A DNA stretch of 64,000 nt from Aquipuribacter nitratireducens. GTDB lineage: Bacteria; Actinomycetota; Actinomycetes; Actinomycetales; JBBAYJ01. The stretch spans positions 62,001 to 126,000 of the forward strand of contig NZ_JBBEOG010000009.1 in assembly GCF_037860835.1 (NCBI RefSeq), in the 5' to 3' direction. Shown here in pieces: positions 20,768 through 28,349 of this stretch. The position numbers and the translations under genes are program-made. The notes below the pieces were generated by a model. That model ran no database searches. It was not told the origin of the DNA and saw only the letters and a program-made list of their open reading frames with translations. The number at the start of each line of letters is the position of its first letter. The first letter of the stretch is position 1.

Positions 20768-22028
20768 TGAACAGCCGGGAGCCGCAGTGCGGCCACGGCG
20801 AAGCGCCGCGGGACGCGTACAGCATCTTGGCGCGGGCCGTCTGCTCCGATGCCGGGGCGTCGGAGGCCACACCGGACCCACCGACCGACTGCCACGTGCC
20901 GCGGTCGAACTGGTAGAGGCCGTGGTACAGCCCGTTGCTCGACACGATCGACGGGTTGCCGCCGGACTCGCACTGCGCGAGCGCCGCCCAGTTGAGGGAG
21001 TCGACGCTGCCGGAGGACGGCGCGGGCGGCGTCCCGCCGGAGGAGCCGCCGGAACCACCGGACGAGCCGCCGGACGAGGACCCGCCGGAGGACCCGCTGC
21101 TGCTGGCGCGGACCGGCTCGGGTGCCGGACGCTCCTTCGTGCCCTTCGCGACGACGCGGTCGACGGCCTCGGTCTCGACGACGCGCGCGACCTCCTTCTT
21201 CGACTCGACCTCGCCGTCGACCGTCGTGATGCGGTACGTCACGACCTCGGTGCCGTCGCGGCCCTCCTCGCGGACCTCGGACTCGCCCTCGTAGAGGTCG
21301 TCGTCCTCGACGGTGCGGCTGCCCGCCTCGATGACGACGGACTCGTCCTCGTCGTGGACGGTCACGCGGTTGACGGTGACGACCTGGCCCTCGACGAGCA
21401 CGTCGGTCGGCTCGGCGTCCATGCGGTCCTGCGCGCGGACGGTCACGCCGACCTCCTGGAGGAGGTCCTGGACGGTCGGGGCGGGCGAGACGACCTCGAG
21501 GGTCTCGCCGTCGGCGACGACCGTGAGGTTCTTCGGCATGCTCATCGTGAGGGAGAGGCCCTCGCGGCCGATGCCGGCGGAGCGGGACGCCGACAGCCAC
21601 GCGTCGCCGTGGCGGAGCCCCACGGCGGCGAGGGCGTCCTCGACGGTGAGCTCGGTCGTCCAGTACGTGCGCTCCTCACCGGTCGGGTCGGCGACGGTGA
21701 GCTGACGGGCGTAGCGGACGACGACCTCGTCGCCGTCGGCGACGGTCTCGTCGACGGCGGGCGAGACGAGGTCCCGGGAGCCGACCTCGACGCCGGCGGC
21801 GTCGAGCACGTCGGACACCTCGCTGCCGAGGATGCGGACCTGCTGGGCCTCGCCGTCGACCGACAGGGTGACGGTGCGGTCGAGGACCGACCAGCCGGCG
21901 ACCCCGGCGACGAGGAGGGTGAGGACGGCGGCCTGGGCCGCGGCGACGACGCGCGAGCGGCGCGTGACGACGCCGATGACGGGCCGGACACGGCCGGCGA
22001 GGCGCGAGGGAAGGGAGCTGAAGGTCAA
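20763..22028 (-). CDS. rpf: Resuscitation-promoting factor (RpfB-like)
   Basis: A secreted or membrane-tethered peptidoglycan lytic transglycosylase that wakes dormant cells in actinobacteria. The 421 residues contain a transmembrane anchor (30-49), three DUF348 repeats (about 53-95, 108-150, 167-210), a G5 domain (218-295), a Ser/Gly-rich linker (307-340) and the Rpf domain (343-417) with catalytic Glu354 in CESGGNP and the paired cysteines. This is the RpfB architecture. The start is TTG 22028 after GGTGG; no ATG or GTG lies in frame before the anchor. A direct repeat resembling MtrA sites lies upstream (see separate entry). The tatD-rpf-rsmA-ispE order is conserved. Confidence 0.95.
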   Translation of the reverse strand: MTFSSLPSRLAGRVRPVIGVVTRRSRVVAAAQAAVLTLLVAGVAGWSVLDRTVTLSVDGEAQQVRILGSEVSDVLDAAGVEVGSRDLVSPAVDETVADGDEVVVRYARQLTVADPTGEERTYWTTELTVEDALAAVGLRHGDAWLSASRSAGIGREGLSLTMSMPKNLTVVADGETLEVVSPAPTVQDLLQEVGVTVRAQDRMDAEPTDVLVEGQVVTVNRVTVHDEDESVVIEAGSRTVEDDDLYEGESEVREEGRDGTEVVTYRITTVDGEVESKKEVARVVETEAVDRVVAKGTKERPAPEPVRASSSGSSGGSSSGGSSGGSGGSSGGTPPAPSSGSVDSLNWAALAQCESGGNPSIVSSNGLYHGLYQFDRGTWQSVGGSGVASDAPASEQTARAKMLYASRGASPWPHCGSRLFS

Positions 22029-22152
22029 GGCGATCCACCTGTGAGAGCTGCCCGGGTACCGACGGCACGCGCGCAGGGGGGTTCCTGCCCGGCGTGCGGG
22101 GTGACGAGGACGTCGTCGAGAGAGGGGTCGGATCCGGCTACCAGCGGCGACC

Positions 22153-22169
22153 GTAACCGATTCGTGACC
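22153..22169. promoter_or_regulatory. 11-bp-phased direct repeat upstream of rpf
   Basis: GTAACC-N5-GTGACC, about 125 bp upstream of the rpf start. The start-to-start spacing of 11 bp (one helix turn) is typical of OmpR-family response regulators, and the half-sites look like those reported for MtrA, which controls rpf genes in mycobacteria and corynebacteria. Assignment to MtrA is inference. Confidence 0.4.
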
Positions 22170-22216
22170 TACGACGAAATCCCTGCCCGCCGGCTGTGAG
22201 ACATCCCACATCGCGG

Positions 22217-23119
22217 CTACCAGGTCCCGAAGACCGTCTCGGCGGTCGAGGTGAGGGCGGCGCACAGCTCGTCGAGGTCGTCGCCGCGTACGTCGGCCAT
22301 CGCGCGGACGGTGTGCGGGAGCAGGTAGGACGCGTTCGGTCGACCGCGGTGCGGGTGGGGGGTGAGGAACGGCGCGTCGGTCTCGACGAGGAGCAGCTCG
22401 CGCGGCAGGACGGCGCACGCCTCGCGCAGCGTGGCGGCGTTGCGGAAGGTGAGGACGCCGGCGAACGAGCAGTACCAGCCGTGCTCGGCGGCGGTGCGGG
22501 CGAGGGCGGCGTCGCCGGAGAAGCAGTGGAAGACGACGCGGTCGGGGGCGCCCTCGGCGAGCAGCACCCGGACGACGTCGTCGTGGGCGTCGCGGTCGTG
22601 GACCTGCAGGGCGAGGCCGGTGCGCTTCGCGAGGGCGATGTGCCGGCGGAAGCTCTCCTCCTGCTGCGCCCGGCCCTCGGGGCCGGTGCGGACGTGGTCG
22701 AGCCCGGTCTCCCCCACGACGCGCATCCGCGGGTGGTCGAGGAGGCTCTCGATCTCCGCGAGCGCCGCGTCGAGCCCGGCCGCGTCGAGGCGGGCGGCCT
22801 CGTTCGGGTGGATCGCGACCCCGCCGAGCAGCGGGAGGGTGCCGTCCGGGCCCGGCCGCTGGGCGTCGAGCAGCTCCCGCGTCCACCGCGCCGCCTCGAG
22901 GTCGCACCCGATCTGGACCGCCCGCGGGACCCCCGCGGTGGCGGCGAGGGCGAGGAGGTCGTCGACGGAACGGTCCTCCGCGTCGGCGATGTCGAGGTGC
23001 GTGTGGCTGTCCGGCACCGGGACGTCCAGCGGCTCGGGTGCGGGCGGGGCGCTGCGGTCGCGCGGGCGGCCGTCGACCTCGGTGGTGGAGCTGCGGGAGC
23101 GGATCGGGCGAAGCGGCAC
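22217..23119 (-). CDS. tatD: TatD-family metal-dependent DNase
   Basis: A 300-residue TIM-barrel hydrolase of the TatD family (DNA repair or quality-control nuclease). Metal-binding motifs are present: DSHTHLD, the Glu of VVGETGLDH, the His of LQVHDRDAHDD, HCFSG and VETDAPFL. The basic, proline-rich first 30 residues precede the barrel. GTG 23119 has TACCGT 7 nt upstream and no RBS (leaderless). It sits between metG and rpf as in other actinobacteria, here separated from metG by an oxidase gene and a VapBC pair. Confidence 0.94.
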   Translation of the reverse strand: MPLRPIRSRSSTTEVDGRPRDRSAPPAPEPLDVPVPDSHTHLDIADAEDRSVDDLLALAATAGVPRAVQIGCDLEAARWTRELLDAQRPGPDGTLPLLGGVAIHPNEAARLDAAGLDAALAEIESLLDHPRMRVVGETGLDHVRTGPEGRAQQEESFRRHIALAKRTGLALQVHDRDAHDDVVRVLLAEGAPDRVVFHCFSGDAALARTAAEHGWYCSFAGVLTFRNAATLREACAVLPRELLLVETDAPFLTPHPHRGRPNASYLLPHTVRAMADVRGDDLDELCAALTSTAETVFGTW

Positions 23120-23168
23120 GCCCGCGACGGTAGCCGCGGGAGCATGTGGCGGTGGAGGACGGGACCTG

Positions 23169-24218
23169 ATGCTGCCGCTGCTGGTCGAGCACGTCGCCGC
23201 AGCGCGGGAGCGCCTGCCGGAGGCGGTGTTCCGCTACTTCGCGGGCGGGTCGGGCGACGAGCTGTCCCTCGGTGAGGCCGCGGACGCGTGGCGCTCCTAC
23301 CGGCTGCTGCCGCACGTGCTGCGCGACGTCCGCCGTGTCGACCTCACGACCCGGCTGCTCGGTGAGGTCTACGTCTCGCCCGTCGGTGTGGCGCCCTCGG
23401 GGTTCCAGGGGCTCGCGCACCCCGACGGCGAGCTCGCGAGCGGCGGGGCCGCAGGGGCGGCCGGGCACCCCTTCGTGCTGTCGACCCGGTCGTCGCACCG
23501 CCTCGAGGCCGTCGCGGCCGCGGTGGGCGGGCCGTGGTGGTTCCAGGTGTACGTCATGCGGGACCGCTCCCTCACCGAGGCGCTCGTCCGGCGGGCGGCT
23601 GCGGCGGGCGCCCGCGCTCTCGTCCTCACCGGCGACACCCCCGTCGTCGGGCGGAAGCGGCACCTCACGGGCACGCGCATCGACCTGCCGGACGACGCGT
23701 TCCTCGTCAACCTCGCCGAGCACATGGGCGAGCGACCGGACCGTGCCGCCGCTGAGCAGGACCCAGGTGTCACGCTCGAGTACGTCGGGCGACTCGCCGA
23801 GGTGAGCGGCCTCCCGGTGCTCGTCAAGGGGGTGCTGCGGGCCGACGACGCCCTCGCGTGCCTCGACGCGGGGGCCGCCGGCGTCGTCGTGTCGACGCAC
23901 GGCGGCCGCCAGCTCGACCGCGCCCTGCCGAGCGCGCTCGCGCTGCCGGCGGTGGCCCGGGCGGTGGGCGAGCGGGGGACTGTCCTCGTCGACGGCGGGA
24001 TCGGTGACGGCCTCGACTGCCTGGTCGCGCTCGCGCTCGGCGCGGACGCCGTGCTGCTGGGCCGACCCGTCGTGTGGGCGCTCGCGGCGGGCGGCCGTGA
24101 GGCCGTCGGCGGGGCGCTGGCGGCCGTGCACGACGACCTCGCGCACGCGATGGCGCTCGCGGGGGCCGCGTCCCTCGGTGCGGTCGACGACTCGCTGGTG
24201 GCCCGTCCTCACGGCTGA
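23169..24218 (+). CDS. FMN-dependent alpha-hydroxy-acid oxidase/dehydrogenase
   Basis: A 349-residue TIM-barrel flavoenzyme of the glycolate oxidase / L-lactate oxidase / lactate dehydrogenase (LldD) family. It keeps YFAGGSGDE near the N-terminus, SPVGVAPSGFQGL, WFQVYVMRD, LVLTGDTPVVGRK, the lysine of VLVKGV, the catalytic HGGRQLD (His and substrate-binding Arg) and VDGGIGDGLD, LLGRP for FMN phosphate. Whether it is an oxidase or dehydrogenase, and its substrate, cannot be told. ATG 23169 follows GGAGG at 10 nt. It is a plus-strand insertion in an otherwise minus-strand housekeeping group. Confidence 0.9.
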   Translation: MLPLLVEHVAAARERLPEAVFRYFAGGSGDELSLGEAADAWRSYRLLPHVLRDVRRVDLTTRLLGEVYVSPVGVAPSGFQGLAHPDGELASGGAAGAAGHPFVLSTRSSHRLEAVAAAVGGPWWFQVYVMRDRSLTEALVRRAAAAGARALVLTGDTPVVGRKRHLTGTRIDLPDDAFLVNLAEHMGERPDRAAAEQDPGVTLEYVGRLAEVSGLPVLVKGVLRADDALACLDAGAAGVVVSTHGGRQLDRALPSALALPAVARAVGERGTVLVDGGIGDGLDCLVALALGADAVLLGRPVVWALAAGGREAVGGALAAVHDDLAHAMALAGAASLGAVDDSLVARPHG

Positions 24219-24227
24219 GGCGGCTCC

Positions 24228-24626
24228 CTACGACCCAGGTGGCACGAGGAACTCGCACCGTGGCCCGCTGGCGCGCGCGAGCCGCCGGTCGGCGGTGGCG
24301 AGCGGCACCCCGAGCCGCTCCGCGACGGCGACGTACGCGGCGTCGGCCACCGAGACGGTGCGGCGGAGTTCCCACACCCGGGGAGCGAGCGTGGCGAACG
24401 GCACGACCGAGGCGGGGATCGTCCACGCCGTCGCGACGAGTGCCGAGCCTGCGGCGTCGGTGACGGACCCGTCGAGGACCGCCCGCCGCAGGGCGCGGGT
24501 CACCTCGACGAGCATGACGTCTGGCACAACCGCCTCACCTCGGAGCACCCCGGCGGCCCAGGCGCCGGTCTCGCCCTCGTCGAGCAGGGCGGCGAGGACG
24601 ACGGAGGCGTCGACGACGAGCGTCAC
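24228..24626 (-). CDS. vapC: VapC-type PIN-domain toxin
   Basis: A 132-residue PIN ribonuclease. All four acidic positions are present: VVDASV at the N-terminus, the Glu of MLVEVTRAL, SVADAAYVA and ATADRRL. VapC toxins cleave tRNA or rRNA when freed from VapB. The GTG start overlaps the vapB TGA (GTGA). It is convergent with the flavoenzyme gene, 9 bp apart. Confidence 0.87.
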   Translation of the reverse strand: MTLVVDASVVLAALLDEGETGAWAAGVLRGEAVVPDVMLVEVTRALRRAVLDGSVTDAAGSALVATAWTIPASVVPFATLAPRVWELRRTVSVADAAYVAVAERLGVPLATADRRLARASGPRCEFLVPPGS

Positions 24627-24871
24627 TCCCGGCCGTCGTCGTCGCGTCCCGCGTGCACCAGGGCGACGACCTCCTCCGCCGACAGGCGCAGCCCGGCCGA
24701 CCGGGCCAGCTCCCGGGCCTCACGGACCCACTCCTCGAGGTCCGGCGCGGCGGCGGTGCGCACGAGGAGCGCCTTGAGGAACTCCTGGAGCGACTGACCG
24801 TTCCGGCGGGCGCGGGCGGCGAGCTCGTCCCGCGCGTCAGGCGGGACGTCGCGGATCGTGATCGACGGCAT
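24623..24871 (-). CDS. vapB: VapB/FitA-type ribbon-helix-helix antitoxin
   Basis: An 82-residue antitoxin with an N-terminal ribbon-helix-helix (MPSITIRDVPPDARDELAAR, then RNGQSLQEFLKALL) and an acidic C-terminal tail for toxin binding. ATG 24871 is preceded by TACTCT at exactly 6 nt and no RBS. Overlapping palindromes (separate entry) cover this promoter, fitting autorepression. It lies 39 bp downstream of the metG stop on the same strand. Confidence 0.85.
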   Translation of the reverse strand: MPSITIRDVPPDARDELAARARRNGQSLQEFLKALLVRTAAAPDLEEWVREARELARSAGLRLSAEEVVALVHAGRDDDGRE

Positions 24872-24907
24872 GCATGCAGAGTACCTGCACGCATGCATTC
24901 TGCAGGT
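24870..24907. promoter_or_regulatory. Overlapping palindromes at the vapBC promoter
   Basis: Two interleaved inverted repeats: ATGCATGC (24870-24877) with GCATGCAT (24891-24898), and ACCTGCA (24883-24889) with TGCAGGT (24901-24907). They enclose the predicted -10 TACTCT of vapB (minus strand, 24878-24883). This is a likely VapB or VapBC operator. Confidence 0.65.
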
Positions 24908-24910
24908 GCA

Positions 24911-26710
24911 TCAGCTGCCCGCGCGCAGGCGCTCCAGCTCGGTCTCCACCACCGAGTCGTCGAGCTTGGTGAAGACCGGGGTCGGCTTCGCGACCGGCGT
25001 GCCCGGCTCGACCGGCACCCGGTGCCACGTGCCCCGCATCGACGTGTAGTCGCCGGTCAGGACGGGGTACGGCGCGCCGCCGTCGAGGTTGTCGACCTCG
25101 CGCAGCTCGGGCATGGGCGCGAACACGCCGGTGCGGCCGAAGGTCTCGTGGACCTGCTGCGCCGAGTGCGGCAGGAACGGCGCGAGGAGGGTGTTGCAGT
25201 CGCTCACGCACTGCGCGGCGACGTGGAGGATCGTCCGCATCCGCTCGGGGTCCGACGTCGTGAGCTTGAACGGCGCGGTCTCGGAGATGTAGGCGTTGAC
25301 CTCGCCGACCGTCCGCATCGCCTCGGCGAGGGCGGCCTTCTGCCGGTGGGTGCGCAGCAGCTCCCCGACCGTGCCGAAGGCCGCCTCGACGGTGTCGAGC
25401 AGCGCGGTGTCGACGGGCTCGAACGCCCCCGCCTCGGGGATCGCGCCGACGTTCTTCGCGATGAGGCTCGCGGTGCGGTTGACTAGGTTGCCCCAGCCGG
25501 CGACGAGCTCGGTGTTGGTGCGGCGGACGAACTCCGCCCACGTGAAGTCCGCGTCGGCGGTCTCCGGGCCGGCCGCGCAGATGAAGTAGCGCAGGGCGTC
25601 CGGCTGGTAGCGCTCGAGGACGTCGCGGACGTAGATGACGACGCCGCGCGAGGAGCTGAACTGCCTGCCCTCCATCGTGAGGAACTCGCTCGAGACGACT
25701 TCCGTCGGCAGCTGCAGGTCGCCGAACGGCCCCTGCTCGCCGCCGCGGGAGCCGCGACCGTCGTGGGCGAGCAGCTCCGCGGGCCAGATCTGGGAGTGGA
25801 ACGTGATGTTGTCCTTGCCCATGAAGTAGTACGACAGCGCCTCGGGGTCGTTCCACCACTCCCGCCACCGCTCGGGGTCGCCGAGGCGCCGCGCCCACTC
25901 CACCGACGCCGACAGGTAGCCGACGACGGCGTCGAACCACACGTAGATCCGCTTGTTCGGGTTGTCCTCCCAGCCCTCGAGCGGGACACGGATGCCCCAG
26001 TCGAGGTCGCGCGTGATCGCACGCGGGCGGACGTCGTCGAGGAGGTTGAGGCTGAAGCGGATGACGTTGGGCCGCCACGCGCCGGTCGCCTCGACCCCGT
26101 GCAGCCACTCCCCCAGGGCCTCGGCGAGCGCGGGCAGGTCGAGGAACAGGTGCTCGGTCTCGACGAACTCCGGCACCTCGCCGTCGATGCGGCTGCGCGG
26201 GCCGATGAGGTCCTGCGGGTCGAGCTGGTTGCCGCAGTTGTCGCACTGGTCGCCGCGCGCGGAGTCGTAGCCGCAGATCGGGCACGTGCCCTCGATGTAG
26301 CGGTCGGGCAGGGTTCGCCCGGTCCGGGGGCTCACGGCCCCCATCTGCGTCTGCGCGACGATGTAGCCGTTGGCGTGCACCGCCCGGAACAGCGCCTGGA
26401 CGACCTGGTGGTGGTTGCGGGTGCTCGTGCGCGTGAAGAGGTCGTACGACAGCCCGAGCGCCTGCAGGTCCTCCGCGATGACGCGGTTGTAGCGGTCGGC
26501 GAGCGCCTGCGGGCTCACGCCCTCCTTCTCGGCCTGCACGAGGATCGGGGTCCCGTGCTCGTCGGTGCCGGAGACCATGAGGACGTCGTGACCCGCCATG
26601 CGCATGTACCGGCTGAACACGTCGGAGGGGACGCCGAAGCCGGCGACGTGGCCGATGTGGCGGGGCCCGTTGGCGTACGGCCAGGCCACCGCGGAGAGCA
26701 CGTGGGTCAT
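24911..26710 (-). CDS. metG: Methionyl-tRNA synthetase
   Basis: Charges tRNA-Met. The 599-residue protein starts [14 protein letters not shown] and has the HIGH motif (PRHIGH), a zinc-binding insertion with two CxxC pairs (CPICG and CDNCG), [27 protein letters not shown] and a class I anticodon-binding domain. The KMSKS position reads QFSSSRG: the first lysine is Gln and the fourth residue Ser, a looser form than E. coli; other actinobacterial enzymes also show relaxed forms here. No C-terminal tRNA-binding extension. ATG 26710 has TAGGCT 7 nt upstream (leaderless). Confidence 0.96.
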   Translation of the reverse strand: MTHVLSAVAWPYANGPRHIGHVAGFGVPSDVFSRYMRMAGHDVLMVSGTDEHGTPILVQAEKEGVSPQALADRYNRVIAEDLQALGLSYDLFTRTSTRNHHQVVQALFRAVHANGYIVAQTQMGAVSPRTGRTLPDRYIEGTCPICGYDSARGDQCDNCGNQLDPQDLIGPRSRIDGEVPEFVETEHLFLDLPALAEALGEWLHGVEATGAWRPNVIRFSLNLLDDVRPRAITRDLDWGIRVPLEGWEDNPNKRIYVWFDAVVGYLSASVEWARRLGDPERWREWWNDPEALSYYFMGKDNITFHSQIWPAELLAHDGRGSRGGEQGPFGDLQLPTEVVSSEFLTMEGRQFSSSRGVVIYVRDVLERYQPDALRYFICAAGPETADADFTWAEFVRRTNTELVAGWGNLVNRTASLIAKNVGAIPEAGAFEPVDTALLDTVEAAFGTVGELLRTHRQKAALAEAMRTVGEVNAYISETAPFKLTTSDPERMRTILHVAAQCVSDCNTLLAPFLPHSAQQVHETFGRTGVFAPMPELREVDNLDGGAPYPVLTGDYTSMRGTWHRVPVEPGTPVAKPTPVFTKLDDSVVETELERLRAGS

Positions 26711-26717
26711 GGGCCTG

Positions 26718-26727
26718 AGCCTAGGGT
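26718..26727. promoter_or_regulatory. Bidirectional promoter with shared -10 TA (metG / VanZ-like)
   Basis: AGCCTAGGGT contains TAGGGT for the plus strand (6 nt before GTG 26734) and TAGGCT for the minus strand (7 nt before ATG 26710). The two hexamers share the central TA. Both genes lack an RBS, so both are predicted to start leaderless from one 10-bp symmetric element. Confidence 0.7.
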
Positions 26728-26733
26728 GACGAC

Positions 26734-27279
26734 GTGGAGGCCCTGACGGTGGCGGTGCGCCCCGTCGGGCGCTTCCTCGGCGACCACCCGGCGGTCCTCC
26801 CGGTCGTCGTCGGGCTGCTGCTGCTCGCCGCACTCGCCGCGCCGGCGCTCGGCAGGCGCCTGGGCACCGGACGCGTCGTCGCCGCGGCCCTCGTCCTCGC
26901 CGTCGGGGTGCCGCTCGCCCTCACTCTGCTGCCGGCGCCGGGCCACGCGCCGGAGACCGTCGGCACGTGCCTGCCGCCACGGCCGGTGTCGGAGTGGGGC
27001 CGGGGCGGCGAGGAGCTCGCGAACCTCCTCCTGCTCGTCCCGCTCGGTGCCCTGCTGAGCGGGGTGCTGCGCGGTCGGCGTCGGGCGGTCGCCGTGGCGG
27101 TCGCCGCCCTCGCCCCGCTCGGCGTCGAGGCCGTGCAGCTGGCGCTGCCGGCGCTCGGCCGGACGTGCGAGACGACGGACGTGCTCCTCAACTGCGCCGG
27201 GCTGGCGCTCGGCGCCTCCCTCGGCCTCGTCAGCCGACGCGGGTCCGGTCGCCGCCCGACCGCTTCGCCGCGTACATGA
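26734..27279 (+). CDS. VanZ-like membrane protein
   Basis: A 181-residue membrane protein with about five hydrophobic helices. The motif order [24 protein letters not shown], then [18 protein letters not shown] matches VanZ-like proteins, where N..F/L.P.G, E..Q and D...N..G are typical. VanZ lowers teicoplanin sensitivity in enterococci; the function of its many homologues is unknown. Its last 50 bp overlap the 3' end of the convergent diguanylate cyclase gene. It starts at GTG 26734 from the shared promoter described above. Confidence 0.8.
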   Translation: MEALTVAVRPVGRFLGDHPAVLPVVVGLLLLAALAAPALGRRLGTGRVVAAALVLAVGVPLALTLLPAPGHAPETVGTCLPPRPVSEWGRGGEELANLLLLVPLGALLSGVLRGRRRAVAVAVAALAPLGVEAVQLALPALGRTCETTDVLLNCAGLALGASLGLVSRRGSGRRPTASPRT

Positions 27280-28282
27280 GCCGGTCGGCCTCGTCGATCG
27301 TCCGCAGCAGCCACGCCCGCTGCTCGTCGGGCGCCACGGGCGGGGTGCCGCAGACGGCGCCGACGCTCGCGCTCGCGCGCTCCCCGTCAGCCACGTCGAC
27401 GGCGGCCGCGGCGCGGGCCCGGTCGGCGACGAGCGCCGTCGGCACGCCGGTCGAGGGCGCGAGGACGAGGAACTCCTCCCCGCCCAGGCGCGTGACGAGC
27501 ACCGGCTGACCGCAGACGTCGCCGTCGCCGATGCCGCCGAGCGCCCGCGTGACGGCGACGAGGACGTCGTCGCCGACGGCGTGCCCGTGCGTGTCGTTGA
27601 GGAGCTTGAACCCGTCGAGGTCGAGCACCACGACGACGAGCGGGACCTGGAGCGCGCAGAGGTCGGCCGCGGCCTCGAAGAGCCCGCGGCGGTTGAGCGC
27701 CCCGGTGAGGGCGTCGGTGCGGGCGAGGCGGTGCTCGCGGGCGCGGGCGGCGTCGAGCTGCCAGCGAAGCCTGGTGACGGCCGTGGCGGGGGCGGCGACC
27801 CCGGCGACGACCGCGACGACGCTCGCGACGACCTGGACGGGGGTCGCGGCGACGTAGGCGACGCACACGACCGCGGCGGCGCTCGACAGGGCCACCTGGC
27901 GCACGACCTGCCGCCGGCTCAGCCGGACGGCGGCCACCACGCACAGCGCCGACAGGAACAGCGGGACGACGAGCGCCATCTCCGGCTGCGAGCCCGCGAG
28001 GGCCCCGGCCACGGCCGCGACGGTGAAGGCGGCGAGCGCGCCGGGCAGGTGCCGGTCCGGCCTCGCCCCGCCGACGAGGAGCAGGACCGCGCCCACGCTG
28101 AAGGCACCGGCGCACGCGACGGCGAGGGCGAGCCCGACGCCGGGGCGGTGCTGGCCGGGCAGCAGCCACGCGAACGTGGTGGGCCACAGCACGAGGACGA
28201 GGACGAGCAGCACCCGCATGACGGGGTCGGGGGAGCCCGCCCACGGCCACCAGGACCACGGGCGACGCGAGGGGCCGCTCAC
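27230..28282 (-). CDS. Membrane diguanylate cyclase (GGDEF), no I-site
   Basis: Makes cyclic di-GMP from two GTP. About six N-terminal membrane helices (residues 20-180) are followed by a GGDEF domain with TDALTGALNRRG, VLDLDGFKLLNDTHGH and an intact active loop RLGGEEF. The inhibitory RxxD site that normally lies five residues before the loop is absent (QPVLVTR precedes it), so product feedback is unlikely. I chose GTG 28282, since a promoter-like TTGACG-N17-TACGGG lies just upstream; GTG 28357, overlapping the aminotransferase stop, would add 25 residues. Confidence 0.88.
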   Translation of the reverse strand: MSGPSRRPWSWWPWAGSPDPVMRVLLVLVLVLWPTTFAWLLPGQHRPGVGLALAVACAGAFSVGAVLLLVGGARPDRHLPGALAAFTVAAVAGALAGSQPEMALVVPLFLSALCVVAAVRLSRRQVVRQVALSSAAAVVCVAYVAATPVQVVASVVAVVAGVAAPATAVTRLRWQLDAARAREHRLARTDALTGALNRRGLFEAAADLCALQVPLVVVVLDLDGFKLLNDTHGHAVGDDVLVAVTRALGGIGDGDVCGQPVLVTRLGGEEFLVLAPSTGVPTALVADRARAAAAVDVADGERASASVGAVCGTPPVAPDEQRAWLLRTIDEADRLMYAAKRSGGDRTRVG

Positions 28283-28300
28283 GCGGCCACTGTGCCACTG

Positions 28301-28329
28301 CCCGTAGTGATCCGTCAGCGTTCCGTCAA
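28301..28329 (-). promoter_or_regulatory. Promoter with 11-bp direct repeat upstream of the diguanylate cyclase
   Basis: On the minus strand TTGACG (28329-28324), a 17-bp spacer and TACGGG (28306-28301) resemble a vegetative promoter. TGACGGA occurs twice at an 11-bp interval (28328-28322 and 28317-28311), overlapping the -35 and spacer, which is the geometry of a phased regulator site. Confidence 0.45.
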
Positions 28330-28349
28330 CGTTCTCACCGTTCGGTCCA

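Noticed and set aside
22029-22216. c-di-AMP (ydaO-type) riboswitch before rpf
   Set aside because: I searched the leader for the conserved riboswitch blocks and did not find them; only the phased direct repeat stands out.
20763-24212. N-terminal extension of rpf across the tatD and oxidase region
   Set aside because: The frame is open by chance; TatD and the FMN oxidase are clearly coded there, and the Rpf anchor helix marks the true N-terminus near 22028.
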